Origin: Pedobacter cryoconitis
GTDB lineage: Bacteria > Bacteroidota > Bacteroidia > Sphingobacteriales > Sphingobacteriaceae
Assembly: GCF_014200605.1 (NCBI RefSeq)
Contig: NZ_JACHCE010000002.1
Location: 487,300-551,299 of the forward strand
Reading direction: 5' to 3'
Length of the DNA stretch: 64,000 bases
A program made the position numbers and the translations under genes. The notes beneath the pieces are model-generated. The model was given only the letters and a program-made list of their open reading frames with translations. It was not told the DNA's origin and did not search any database. This document shows, in pieces, positions 26,012-33,976 of the stretch. Every line of letters begins with the position of its first letter. Within the stretch, counting starts at the first letter, position 1.

Positions 26012-27070
26012 ATGGTTCCTAAATCTGAAACGAGATTTATCCGGTTAAACCTGATTACCTTAATAGTGACGTTAGTACTCATCTTAGCAGGTGCAGTAGT
26101 ACGCAGTACAGGTTCAGGTATGGGTTGTCCGGACTGGCCAAAATGTTTTGACCAATATGTTCCGCCAACATCAGTAGATCAGTTACCGAAAGATTATAAA
26201 GAGAAATACGTAGCAGGCAGGGTTAAGAAGAATGAGCGTTTTGCGCTTATGCTTGATAAAATGGGAAAAAAGGATGTTGCTGATAGCATTCGTCACGATA
26301 TGAGCATAACTGTCCCCGAAGAATTCAATGCGGCTAAAACCTGGACTGAATATATTAACCGGCTTACCGGAGCTGTTACCGGATTTTTACTAATAGCAGT
26401 AACCGTTCTTTCATTTACGTACAAAGGCAAGGCTAAAAGGGTTATAGTATTAAGTATACTAAATCTGTTTATGGTAGTTTTTCAGGCATGGCTGGGCTCA
26501 ATAGTAGTTTCAACTAATTTACTGGCCTGGGTCGTTACTGTTCACATGCTGCTTGCACTGGTCATGCTGGCGATACTGGTTTATACTTATTACTATGCAC
26601 AGACTCTGTATAAAGAGCCAACGGTAGTTATTTCTAAAGTATTCTGGTTAAAGCTGCTGATTCTTGTCTCTCTTTTGTTAAGCGTACTGCAGATCGTTCT
26701 GGGAACAGAAGTAAGGGAAGCAATTGATGAGATTTCAAAAAACCTGTTATATCAGGAAAGAAATACATGGGTCGGGAAAATAGGGGATATATTCTCTTAT
26801 CACCGCGATCTGGCGATTTTTGTAGTTGTACTGAACGTATTTATTTATCAGTTTGTAATGAACAAATTTGGTGGTAAAGCAACAGAGCTGAAGTTAGGAA
26901 ATTCAATTGTACTTGTCCTGATGGTACAGATTGCAAGTGGATTATTATTATCTAATTTAGCATTGCCGCCAGCAGCTCAGGTTATACATTTAGTATTCTC
27001 AACAGTTCTGTTTACACTCCAGTTTTATCTTTATCTGCTGGTATACAGAACAAGTACTTATAATCAATAA
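26012..27070 (+). CDS. ctaA: Heme A synthase (COX15/CtaA family)
   Basis: 352 residues, eight membrane helices. Start region LNLITLIVTLVLILAGAVVRSTGSGMGCPDWPKCFDQYVPP carries the conserved Cys pair of CxDWPxC. Conserved histidines appear in AWVVTVHMLLALVML, the SYHRDLAIF segment and QVIHLVFSTVLF, the heme-binding positions of the family; YINRLTGAVTGFL is the usual helix II start. The loop 45-100 is longer than in Bacillus CtaA. It oxidises the methyl group of heme O to the formyl group of heme A for subunit I. It starts 13 bp after the terminator T-tract, so its promoter lies close to or within the terminator. Confidence 0.92.
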   Translation: MVPKSETRFIRLNLITLIVTLVLILAGAVVRSTGSGMGCPDWPKCFDQYVPPTSVDQLPKDYKEKYVAGRVKKNERFALMLDKMGKKDVADSIRHDMSITVPEEFNAAKTWTEYINRLTGAVTGFLLIAVTVLSFTYKGKAKRVIVLSILNLFMVVFQAWLGSIVVSTNLLAWVVTVHMLLALVMLAILVYTYYYAQTLYKEPTVVISKVFWLKLLILVSLLLSVLQIVLGTEVREAIDEISKNLLYQERNTWVGKIGDIFSYHRDLAIFVVVLNVFIYQFVMNKFGGKATELKLGNSIVLVLMVQIASGLLLSNLALPPAAQVIHLVFSTVLFTLQFYLYLLVYRTSTYNQ

Positions 27071-27087
27071 TATTAAAACACATAGAA

Positions 27088-27990
27088 TTGAAATTATTTT
27101 TCTCAGATTTATCTAAACTCATCAAATTCAGACTTACTTTTCTGGTTGTGTTTTCTGCGTCAGTTACTTTTCTAATTGGCTCAAGAATGCAGGTTGCCAG
27201 GGGTGAGGTTCCGTCTATTGACTGGGGAAACTGGCTGATCTTAGTGGCCGGTGGATTTTTAGTTACTGCAGCAGCTAACTGCTTTAATGAGATTATAGAA
27301 AAAGATTTGGACAAACTGATGACCCGTACAATGGACCGTCCAATGCCAGCAGGAAGAATGACAACAGGACAAGGCCTTGTCCTTGGTTTGATCATGGGAA
27401 TGCTTGGAACCTGGTTATTAGGAAAATTAAATCTTGAAACGGGGCTTTTATCTGTATTTTCTATCTTATTATATGCTTTTGTTTATACGCCTTTAAAACG
27501 TAAATCTCCAATTGCAGTATTTGTAGGTGCAATACCAGGTGCTTTACCACCACTAATTGGTTATCTGGCAGCATTAGGTCACACTACAAATTTTACACAT
27601 GTAGATTATGAAGTAGCCGGAATCCTTTTTCTTGTTCAGTTCGTTTGGCAGTTTCCACATTTCTGGGCAATTGCATGGGTTCTGGATGATGATTATAAAA
27701 AAGCGGGTTTCAGGTTGTTACCAACCAAAAAAAGGGATAAAACAAGTGCATTTCTTGTTTTCCTGAGTACGTTAATATTAATACCTGTGAGTTTACTGCC
27801 TACCTTTTTCGGTTTTGGTGGTTATTATATCGCAGGAGTTTCCATCATAGCCGGAGTGATCTTTTCATTGCTGGCATTTAAACTACTGGTAAAACTGGAT
27901 ATAGACAGTGCACGTAAAGTTATGTTCTGTTCTTTCTTTTACATACCACTGGTTCAACTGGTTTTATTGTTTGATTTTATAGGTAAATAG
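27088..27990 (+). CDS. ctaB: Heme O synthase (protoheme IX farnesyltransferase)
   Basis: 300 residues, UbiA-type prenyltransferase with nine membrane helices. The prenyl-diphosphate site is NCFNEIIEKDLDKLMTRTMDRP near 71-92 (N-x-x-x-D-x-x-x-D), and the second motif QFPHFWAIAWVLDDDYKKAGF near 190-210. It farnesylates heme B to heme O, the substrate of CtaA encoded just upstream. The start codon is TTG at 27088: there is no ATG before the first helix, and the next Met (34) would cut it. Gap to ctaA is 17 bp. Confidence 0.93.
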   Translation: MKLFFSDLSKLIKFRLTFLVVFSASVTFLIGSRMQVARGEVPSIDWGNWLILVAGGFLVTAAANCFNEIIEKDLDKLMTRTMDRPMPAGRMTTGQGLVLGLIMGMLGTWLLGKLNLETGLLSVFSILLYAFVYTPLKRKSPIAVFVGAIPGALPPLIGYLAALGHTTNFTHVDYEVAGILFLVQFVWQFPHFWAIAWVLDDDYKKAGFRLLPTKKRDKTSAFLVFLSTLILIPVSLLPTFFGFGGYYIAGVSIIAGVIFSLLAFKLLVKLDIDSARKVMFCSFFYIPLVQLVLLFDFIGK

Positions 27991-28000
27991 TTTTTTTTAT

Positions 28001-28594
28001 ATGGTACATACATTAAAACAGGAAGACGTAGCGCAGGATAGATTAGCTACCTCTTTTAAAGCTAAGAAATTTGTTCTCTGGCTTTTTGTAGTGTCTTCAA
28101 CGATTATGTTTGGAGGTTTTACAAGTTATTATATCGTTTTTGCGGCATCTAAAGGAAAAGGACATGGTTTAGTTCTTCCGGATGTCTTCATGTACAGCAC
28201 AGCTGTGCTTGTACTGAGCAGTATCTGTTTATTTTTTGCGGCCAGAGCCGTGCGTCAGCAGAATATACAGACACAGAAAATATTTCTATGGTCAACTATG
28301 GTATTGGGGATTGCTTTTGGTTATCTTCAAGTCGATGCCTGGTCGGCATTATACCAAAGTGGTGCAACGCTGGTAAATAATAACGCAGCAATTTCAACAA
28401 TTTACATTGTTTCAGGCATGCACTTACTACACATTTTTGCAGGTCTTTGTTTCATCCTGAACAGTCTTTGGGGTGCATATAGCAAAGTTCCTAAAGAAAA
28501 TGCGGTATATCGCATAGAAATAGCCTCTATATTTTGGCATTTTATAGATATATTATGGATATATCTCTATGTTTTTTTACTTTTGAACAGTTAG
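28001..28594 (+). CDS. Cytochrome c oxidase subunit III-like protein (first of two)
   Basis: 197 residues with five membrane helices, the core of heme-copper oxidase subunit III: KFVLWLFVVSSTIMFGGFTSYYIV at the start, IYIVSGMHLLHIFAGLC near 130-147 and IEIASIFWHFIDILWIYLYVFLLL at the end (FWHFIDxxW is the family signature). It lacks the two N-terminal helices of seven-helix subunit III. It is followed after 30 bp by a second subunit III gene, an arrangement common in Bacteroidota. Whether the two proteins sit in the same complex cannot be said from sequence. Confidence 0.88.
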   Translation: MVHTLKQEDVAQDRLATSFKAKKFVLWLFVVSSTIMFGGFTSYYIVFAASKGKGHGLVLPDVFMYSTAVLVLSSICLFFAARAVRQQNIQTQKIFLWSTMVLGIAFGYLQVDAWSALYQSGATLVNNNAAISTIYIVSGMHLLHIFAGLCFILNSLWGAYSKVPKENAVYRIEIASIFWHFIDILWIYLYVFLLLNS

Positions 28595-28624
28595 ACTTTT
28601 TAACAAACTATTACAATTTTTAAA

Positions 28625-29332
28625 ATGAATTCATTATCACAATTAGATCAGGTAAAAACTACTCCATGGAGTGGCGGCCGTTCACCGTGGTCGGTAGAAT
28701 ACGGAAAAATAATGATGTGGTTTTTCTTGCTATCAGATGCATTTACATTCTCTTCATTATTGGTATACTACGGAGCGCAACGTTTCACAAAGTTTACATG
28801 GCCTGATCCGGATTTGGTATTCCAGTCTATTCCAGGTGTTATGGATTCTGGAGCACCATTAGTGTTCGTAGGTATCATGACTTTTATTCTGATCATGAGT
28901 TCAGTAACAATGGTATTAGCTGTTGAAGCTGGTCACAGACGTTCTAAGAATGAAGTTGTTGGATGGATGATTGCTACTATTATTGGTGGTTTCATGTTCC
29001 TTGGATGTCAGGCTTTAGAGTGGACTCACCTTCACCATGAAGGTTTCTGGTGGGGAACTATTCCTAAAGCAGAAGAATTACAGCATTTCTTTGTTGGTCC
29101 TGTGTCTAACGTTGCAGCACAACAGTTTGCTAACTTATTCTTTACGATCACAGGATTTCACGGATTCCACGTATTTACAGGTGTTCTATTAAATATTATC
29201 ATCTTAATTATGACTATCAACGGAACTTTCGAGAAACGTGGTCATTACCTGATGATTGAAAAAGTAGGTTTATACTGGCACTTTGTTGATTTAGTTTGGG
29301 TATTCGTATTTACCTTCTTCTATTTAGTTTAA
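28625..29332 (+). CDS. ctaE: Cytochrome c oxidase subunit III (second copy)
   Basis: 235 residues with about six to seven helices. Family motifs: GKIMMWFFLLSDAFTFSSLLVYYGA, FTITGFHGFHVFTGVLLN near 175-192 and IEKVGLYWHFVDLVWVFVFTFFYLV at the C-terminus. An N-terminal Gly/Pro segment (TTPWSGGRSPW) precedes helix 1. This copy is closer to a canonical subunit III than the 197-residue neighbour. It stabilises subunit I and guards proton uptake. Confidence 0.9.
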   Translation: MNSLSQLDQVKTTPWSGGRSPWSVEYGKIMMWFFLLSDAFTFSSLLVYYGAQRFTKFTWPDPDLVFQSIPGVMDSGAPLVFVGIMTFILIMSSVTMVLAVEAGHRRSKNEVVGWMIATIIGGFMFLGCQALEWTHLHHEGFWWGTIPKAEELQHFFVGPVSNVAAQQFANLFFTITGFHGFHVFTGVLLNIIILIMTINGTFEKRGHYLMIEKVGLYWHFVDLVWVFVFTFFYLV

Positions 29333-29353
29333 TTTCCTTTAATAAAAAATATT

Positions 29354-29713
29354 ATGTCTGAACATAACTTACAAAATACAGAAGAGCATGCACATGATGA
29401 GCATGCTGGCCTAAGCAAATCTAAAATCTGGCAGGTATTCTTTATCTTATTAGGGATTACTGTTGTAGAATTTATCATTGCATTAGTGATTTTACCAAAA
29501 AATCTGATTCCTCATACTGCTGGTAATATTGCTTATATCTTATTAACTCTTTTAAAAGCATATTATATTGTGGCCTACTTTATGCACCTTAAGTTTGAAA
29601 AAACAGGGTTGCAACTATCATTGGGGCTTGCATTTATATTTATTGCATACTTTATAACCCTGATGCTTATTGAAGGTGGTTATTTGCACATACACATGTC
29701 TTTTAACCCATGA
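29354..29713 (+). CDS. Cytochrome c oxidase subunit IV-like membrane protein
   Basis: 119 residues: a His/Glu/Asp-rich N-terminus (about 1-22), then three membrane helices (about 27-47, 56-78, 85-108). The KIWQVFFILLGITVVEFIIALVILP start and AYYIVAYFMHLKFEKTGLQ are typical of the prokaryotic COX4-like family. Small accessory subunit of the oxidase. Its stop overlaps the next ATG (ATGA), so the two genes are translationally coupled. Confidence 0.85.
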   Translation: MSEHNLQNTEEHAHDEHAGLSKSKIWQVFFILLGITVVEFIIALVILPKNLIPHTAGNIAYILLTLLKAYYIVAYFMHLKFEKTGLQLSLGLAFIFIAYFITLMLIEGGYLHIHMSFNP

Positions 29714-30417
29714 AGTTTACCTCAATAAAAAAAATAATAATCCTGGTATCGATTTTAGCGGTACCGGGATTTTTATATTATGAACTGGTTGAACAAGGTA
29801 AAAACAGGTATAAACCCTTACCTTTTTTCGGCCCTAAGAAAGTAGCCGCTACTTTCCATTCTAAAAGAGGAAAACAGATACCTGATACTATTTATCATCA
29901 GTTACCTGATTTTAAATTTATCAATCAGCAGACAGATACAGTAAGCTGGAAGAACTATGAAGGAAAGATAATTGTCCTGAATTTATTCTATACCTCCGGA
30001 AATAACTATGCAGTAGAATTTGCTAATAAAGCAATGAACGTGTATGTAAATACCTATGCCAAGAATCCTTTAATTCACTTTATAGGTCTCAGTATAGATC
30101 CGGTAACAGATGCTCCGGCCAAACTTCTACCTTACGCTGATAAATTAAAAGCTAAGGCAGGTAAATGGGATTTACTAACCGGTGATAGTACGCAAGTTTA
30201 TAACTGGATTAATAAAGGGCTTTATGTAGATGCCCAGCAGCATTTTGAAAAAGGTGAACGTAAATTCATCTACAGTAATTTATTTGTTCTGCTTGATCCG
30301 CAACACCGCATCAGAGGTTATTATGATGCCACTAATCAGGAAGCGCTCTCCAAGCTGAATGATGAAATAAAAGTTCTCGTAGCCGAAGAACTTAGAAATG
30401 TAAGAGACGGTAGGTAA
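29710..30417 (+). CDS. SCO-like thioredoxin-fold protein lacking the copper-binding cysteines
   Basis: 235 residues with one N-terminal membrane anchor (about 8-25) and a periplasmic thioredoxin fold: LPDFKFINQQTDTVSWKNYEGKIIVLNLFYTS, HFIGLSIDPVTDAPAKL and NLFVLLDPQHRIRGYYD match SCO1/SenC in order and spacing. The family CxxxC is replaced: the positions fall at Gly97 and Ala101 of FYTSGNNYAVEF, and the protein has no cysteine at all. The metal-ligand His that usually precedes the final strand appears to be Tyr. It therefore cannot bind copper in the known way. Location in the oxidase operon still suggests an assembly role. Confidence 0.8.
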   Translation: MKFTSIKKIIILVSILAVPGFLYYELVEQGKNRYKPLPFFGPKKVAATFHSKRGKQIPDTIYHQLPDFKFINQQTDTVSWKNYEGKIIVLNLFYTSGNNYAVEFANKAMNVYVNTYAKNPLIHFIGLSIDPVTDAPAKLLPYADKLKAKAGKWDLLTGDSTQVYNWINKGLYVDAQQHFEKGERKFIYSNLFVLLDPQHRIRGYYDATNQEALSKLNDEIKVLVAEELRNVRDGR

Positions 30418-30459
30418 CCTGTAAAACTGGTTGCCCGAAGCTTTAAATAGATACACACC

Positions 30460-31032
30460 ATGAACATTAATGACAAATTCTTTTTACGTCTGATCTGGAT
30501 TGTTTCTGCAGTAGTACTTGCTGTAGTCATTGCCCTGAAGATTGTACCCCCACCAACAGTAAAGCCATCATTTATCTATTTATTACCGCATTTGATCGGT
30601 GGTATTAATGCGACTTGTGCAGTATTGCTGATCCTTTCTCTGATCTTCATCAGGAAAAAAAATATACAGGCCCATAAAGTCACTAACGTGATTACTTTTA
30701 TCCTTTCCGCTATCTTTCTTATTTTTTACATCCTGTTCCATCTTTATGAAAAAGATACTAAATACGGAGATATAGATCATAATGGAATACTTTCTGCCGC
30801 TGAGCTTGCTGCTGTAAGCGGTACCAGAATGATTTATTTCTTTATTCTGATTACCCACATCATGCTGGCTGTAATTGTGCTGCCGTTGATCCTGATTAGT
30901 TTCTTAAGAGGATTCAGTATGCAGATCGAGAGACATCGCAGGATTGTGAGATGGGCTTATCCGGTATGGCTATATGTTGCAGTAACCGGAGTCATTGTCT
31001 ACCTGATGATTTCACCTTATTATAATTTTTAA
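30460..31032 (+). CDS. DUF420 membrane protein with an EF-hand-like loop
   Basis: 190 residues, five membrane helices (about 8-27, 40-63, 75-94, 125-149, 166-183). The pattern FLRLIWIVSAVVLAVV, LPHLIGGINATCAVLLIL, ILFHL and YFFILITHIMLAVIVLPLI with the conserved histidines is DUF420, a family linked to cytochrome oxidase biogenesis (CtaM-like). The loop between helices 3 and 4 contains residues 104-115 DIDHNGILSAAE, an exact D-x-D-x-N-G-x-L-x-x-x-E EF-hand loop, at 30769-30804. Last gene of the oxidase operon before a hairpin. Calcium binding is inference. Confidence 0.85.
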   Translation: MNINDKFFLRLIWIVSAVVLAVVIALKIVPPPTVKPSFIYLLPHLIGGINATCAVLLILSLIFIRKKNIQAHKVTNVITFILSAIFLIFYILFHLYEKDTKYGDIDHNGILSAAELAAVSGTRMIYFFILITHIMLAVIVLPLILISFLRGFSMQIERHRRIVRWAYPVWLYVAVTGVIVYLMISPYYNF

Positions 31033-31036
31033 AAGG

Positions 31037-31076
31037 AACCCTGCATTTTTACATTAGACTTATGTAATGCAGGGTT
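31037..31076 (+). terminator. Terminator after the ctaA-to-DUF420 operon
   Basis: AACCCTGCAT (31037-31046) pairs with ATGCAGGGTT (31067-31076), with an inner TTACAT/ATGTAA pairing that shortens the loop. Followed by TTAATTG, a modest T-tract. Confidence 0.6.
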
Positions 31077-31094
31077 TAATTGTTCGTTATATCT

Positions 31095-31102
31095 TATATT
31101 TG
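31095..31102 (+). promoter_or_regulatory. -7 promoter element for the CxxC-DUF983-DUF2461-OmpA gene set
   Basis: TATATTTG matches TANNTTTG; a loose TTTA lies 16 bp upstream (31075-31078). The predicted leader to the ATG at 31165 is about 58 nt. Confidence 0.4.
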
Positions 31103-31164
31103 TCAGTATAGTAATTAACCCCATGAAACTTGCGCTTTGTAAGCTTCATAAACGATAGAATCCA

Positions 31165-31416
31165 ATGAAAAGAGCTATTATATTCTTTATTCTTTTGGTT
31201 GCTGTAACAGCAGGAGCTGGTCTGCAGAAAGCTGCTGCACAATGTGCTATGTGTACAATCAGTGCAGAGCAGGGAACTCAAAACGGGAATACACAGGCTG
31301 TAGGCTTGAATACAGGTGTTTTATACCTTATGGCGATTCCTTACCTGATGATTGCAGCTATTGGCTTCTTGTGGTATAAAAGATACCGTCGTTCACAAGC
31401 TTCCCTGCGTTCCTGA
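31165..31416 (+). CDS. Small secreted/membrane CxxC protein of unknown function
   Basis: 83 residues: a signal peptide or first helix (about 1-25, ending KAAAQ), directly followed by CAMCTISAEQG, then a linker and a C-terminal membrane helix (about 50-71) with a basic end KRYRRSQ. The CxxC would sit in the periplasm beside the membrane. The position between oxidase genes and DUF983 suggests a part in copper or disulfide handling for oxidase assembly, but that is inference. Own promoter candidate at 31095-31102; 15 bp to the next gene. Confidence 0.7.
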   Translation: MKRAIIFFILLVAVTAGAGLQKAAAQCAMCTISAEQGTQNGNTQAVGLNTGVLYLMAIPYLMIAAIGFLWYKRYRRSQASLRS

Positions 31417-31431
31417 TCTCCTTCATTCTAA

Positions 31432-31830
31432 ATGGAGAAAACAACAAAACTATATGCGCTTGTCAATGGTAAATGCCCGCATTGCCGCAGAGGGGATATC
31501 TTCACGGGTACTTTGTATGGATTCAATTTACAGCGTACAAATGATATCTGCAGTCATTGCGGACAACGTTACGAAATAGAACCAGGATACTTTTATGCTT
31601 CGATGTATGTTAGTTATGCCATGAACGTAGCGGAGATGATTGCCATAGGGATTGCCACTTATGTTTTTTCGGGAGGTAATCTTGAATTTGATTCTTTATG
31701 GCTTTACGTGGGGGTGATCTTTAGCGGATGCTTTTTACTTGCGCCATTCAACTATCGTTATTCACGGGTGATTTTATTACATTGGCTCTCCCCTAAAATT
31801 AGTTATAACGCCTATTACGATCAACCATGA
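31432..31830 (+). CDS. DUF983 family membrane protein with two CxxC motifs
   Basis: 132 residues. An N-terminal zinc-ribbon-like part has CPHCRRGDIF (about 15-24) and CSHCGQRYEIEPGYFYASMYVSYAMN (about 40-65), then two membrane helices (about 62-82 and 92-112). This is the DUF983 pattern, often found near cytochrome oxidase genes. The four cysteines likely bind one zinc. The stop codon overlaps the start of the next gene (ATGA). Function unknown. Confidence 0.85.
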   Translation: MEKTTKLYALVNGKCPHCRRGDIFTGTLYGFNLQRTNDICSHCGQRYEIEPGYFYASMYVSYAMNVAEMIAIGIATYVFSGGNLEFDSLWLYVGVIFSGCFLLAPFNYRYSRVILLHWLSPKISYNAYYDQP

Positions 31831-32489
31831 TTAAGCCAGAAACACTAGCTTTTTTAAGCGCAGTAGCAGCAAATAATAACAGGGAATGGTTTGCCCTGAA
31901 CAAGGAATTCTATGAAACAGCAAAGGCTGATGTCATTCGTCTGGTTGATGAACTTATTCCTGTTCTGGCAGTCGTGGACCCCCGGTTTCCATTAGAAACA
32001 CAAGCTAAGAAATGCGTAATGCGCATCTACAGAGATGTGCGTTTCAGTAAAAATAAAGACCCTTATAAAAACAACTTTGGAATTTCTTTTTCTGTAAAAA
32101 ATGCAGAAGGAAAAGGACCGGAGTTTTACTTGCATCTCCAGCCTGGGAATTCTTTCCTGGCAGGTGGGTATTGGATGCCTGAGGCACCGCTGCTCAAGAA
32201 GATCAGAGAAGAAATAGACTACAATACCTCCGAATTTCTGGAGATCATTGAAGCTAAAAGTTTTACAGAACTGTTCAGTCTGAGTACACAGGATACTTTA
32301 AAAAAGGCACCTAAAGGATATGACCCTGAGCATCCGCAAATTGATTTGCTGAAACTAAAAAGCTATATCGCTGTCCTTCCGCTTACAGATGCTGAGTTAT
32401 TAAAACCAACATTAGTTAACCATTTAAAAAAGGCTTTTACGGTTATTTACCCATTTGTCCGCTTTTTGCGGGGAGCCATAGCACCATAA
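31827..32489 (+). CDS. DUF2461 (TIGR02453) family protein
   Basis: 220 residues, soluble. Typical features: TLAFLSAVAANNNREWFALNKEFYETAKADV at the start, MRIYRDVRFSKNKDPYKNNFGISF near 70-95, and YLHLQPGNSFLAGGYWMPEAPLLKKIREEI near 105-135. The family is widespread and of unknown function. It overlaps DUF983 by 4 bp and is followed after 2 bp by the OmpA lipoprotein gene, so the three are one operon. Confidence 0.88.
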   Translation: MIKPETLAFLSAVAANNNREWFALNKEFYETAKADVIRLVDELIPVLAVVDPRFPLETQAKKCVMRIYRDVRFSKNKDPYKNNFGISFSVKNAEGKGPEFYLHLQPGNSFLAGGYWMPEAPLLKKIREEIDYNTSEFLEIIEAKSFTELFSLSTQDTLKKAPKGYDPEHPQIDLLKLKSYIAVLPLTDAELLKPTLVNHLKKAFTVIYPFVRFLRGAIAP

Positions 32490-32491
32490 TT

Positions 32492-33334
32492 ATGAAAAGA
32501 GTCATTTTGTTTTTAAGCATAGGCTTACTGGCCAGTGCATTTAGTTCATGTGTAGTTCTGTCGCCTAAAAAGTATAAAGCTTTACTGGCCAGGCAGGATT
32601 CTTTAAGCAATGGCTGGACCGGCGCACAGGGGTCTATTGACAATTTGCAGAGTGCCATCTCGAAATTACAGCGGGATACAGCAAATCTGAATGGACAGAT
32701 CAATGAACTTCAGGGTAAATATAAAGCGATAAACGGCAGTTATGCGAAATTGAAGGATAATAGCTCTTCGGCAATCAGTAAGCTCTCAGAAGATCTTAAA
32801 AAGCGTGAACAGCGTCTTAAAGAAGTGGAAGAGGTTTTAAGAAAGCGTGATGAAGCATCTAATCAGTTAAAAGAGAAATTACAGCAGGCATTGCTGGGAT
32901 TCTCTAAAAACGGATTAACTGTAGAGATGAAAAATGGAAAGGTTTATGTCTCTCTTACAGATAAGCTATTATTCCCTTCTGGAAGTATTGTGATTGATGA
33001 GAAAGGTAAACAGGCATTAACTCAGCTGGCTAAAGTATTAAAAGAACAGCCTGAGATTATTATTGCAGTAGAAGGGCATACAGATTCACAGAAAATCACT
33101 AACCTGGGCCAGATCAAAGATAACTGGGATTTAAGTGTATTGCGTTCTACTTCTGTAGTTCGTTACCTTACAGAAACTGAAAAAGTTGCAGGAGTAAGAC
33201 TGACTGCTACAGGAAAAGGAGAGTTTCAGCCATTGGAGTTAAACACGACTCCGGAAGGCCGCAGTAAAAATCGTAGAATTGAGATTGTATTGTCGCCTAA
33301 ACTGGATGAACTATACGATCTTATCAAGAAATAA
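32492..33334 (+). CDS. OmpA-family peptidoglycan-associated lipoprotein with coiled coil
   Basis: 280 residues. Lipobox AFSSCVVL (Cys20), a long coiled coil (about 35-135, with regular Leu/Ala heptads and basic/acidic pairs), then an OmpA C-terminal domain (about 150-275): KLLFPSGSIVIDEKGKQAL, VEGHTDSQKITN near 193-204, and TTPEGRSKNRRIEIVLSP near 252-268. GHTD and NRRIEI carry the Asp and Arg that bind diaminopimelate in peptidoglycan. It would tether outer membrane to cell wall across the periplasm. Ends 6 bp before a strong bidirectional terminator. Confidence 0.9.
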   Translation: MKRVILFLSIGLLASAFSSCVVLSPKKYKALLARQDSLSNGWTGAQGSIDNLQSAISKLQRDTANLNGQINELQGKYKAINGSYAKLKDNSSSAISKLSEDLKKREQRLKEVEEVLRKRDEASNQLKEKLQQALLGFSKNGLTVEMKNGKVYVSLTDKLLFPSGSIVIDEKGKQALTQLAKVLKEQPEIIIAVEGHTDSQKITNLGQIKDNWDLSVLRSTSVVRYLTETEKVAGVRLTATGKGEFQPLELNTTPEGRSKNRRIEIVLSPKLDELYDLIKK

Positions 33335-33340
33335 GAATAA

Positions 33341-33395
33341 ACAGTAAAAAAAAATGGTCTTCCGGATTAACAGGAAGACCATTTTTTTTTACTGT
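33341..33395. terminator. Bidirectional terminator, 23-bp perfect inverted repeat
   Basis: Arms 33341-33363 and 33373-33395 are fully complementary: ACAGT, nine A, TGGTCTTCC. The loop is 9 nt. The nine A/T pairs give a T-tract on both strands, so it should end transcription of the OmpA gene and of the convergent rmlC operon alike. Confidence 0.88.
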
Positions 33396-33419
33396 TTTAG
33401 AAAAGACGTTTGATCCCAA

Positions 33420-33974
33420 TTAAAAAGGGCTTACAAAATCTTTAAATGAAGCTAGTACAAGATCTTTATCAGAAAGCAGAAGCTCTTCTTTAGTCAGCTC
33501 TTCACTCCAGTTGATATTCAGATCCGGATCATTCCAGATTACACCGCATTCAGAATCTTTATCATAATAGCTGGTCACTTTATAAGTGAAAATAGTATCA
33601 TTTTCAAGCGTTAAAAAACCGTGAAGAAACCCTGGTGGAACCCATAATTGTTTGTGATTTTCACCACTAAGTACAATACTGAAATGCTGACCGTAGGTAG
33701 CAGAGTCTTTTCTAACATCTACTGCTACATCAAGTACTTTCCCTTGTATTACTCTAACTAGTTTACCTTGTGCAAAAGGTGCTTTCTGTGCATGTAAACC
33801 ACGCAGCGTTCCTTTTTGCGAAAAGGATTGGTTGTCTTGTATAAAATCGGCATGAATGCCAGCTCCGGCAAATGCACGGGCACTAAAACTTTCGTAAAAA
33901 TAACCGCGGTTATCCTTCCATATTTTAGGCTCAATGACAAAAAGGTCAGCTATTGGTGTTTGTACTATGTTCAT
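33420..33974 (-). CDS. rmlC: dTDP-4-dehydrorhamnose 3,5-epimerase
   Basis: 184 residues, the normal family length, cupin fold. Motifs: IWKDNRGYFYESFSARAF, FIQDNQSFSQKGTLRGLHAQ (the conserved RGLHxQ with the catalytic His), GKVLDVAVDVRKDSATYG and LWVPPGFLHGFLTLEN. It epimerises C3 and C5 of dTDP-4-keto-6-deoxyglucose in dTDP-L-rhamnose synthesis. The other rml genes are not in the window. It is 2 bp downstream of a DUF4286 gene and ends at the bidirectional terminator. Confidence 0.95.
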   Translation of the reverse strand: MNIVQTPIADLFVIEPKIWKDNRGYFYESFSARAFAGAGIHADFIQDNQSFSQKGTLRGLHAQKAPFAQGKLVRVIQGKVLDVAVDVRKDSATYGQHFSIVLSGENHKQLWVPPGFLHGFLTLENDTIFTYKVTSYYDKDSECGVIWNDPDLNINWSEELTKEELLLSDKDLVLASFKDFVSPF

Positions 33975-33976
33975 AA

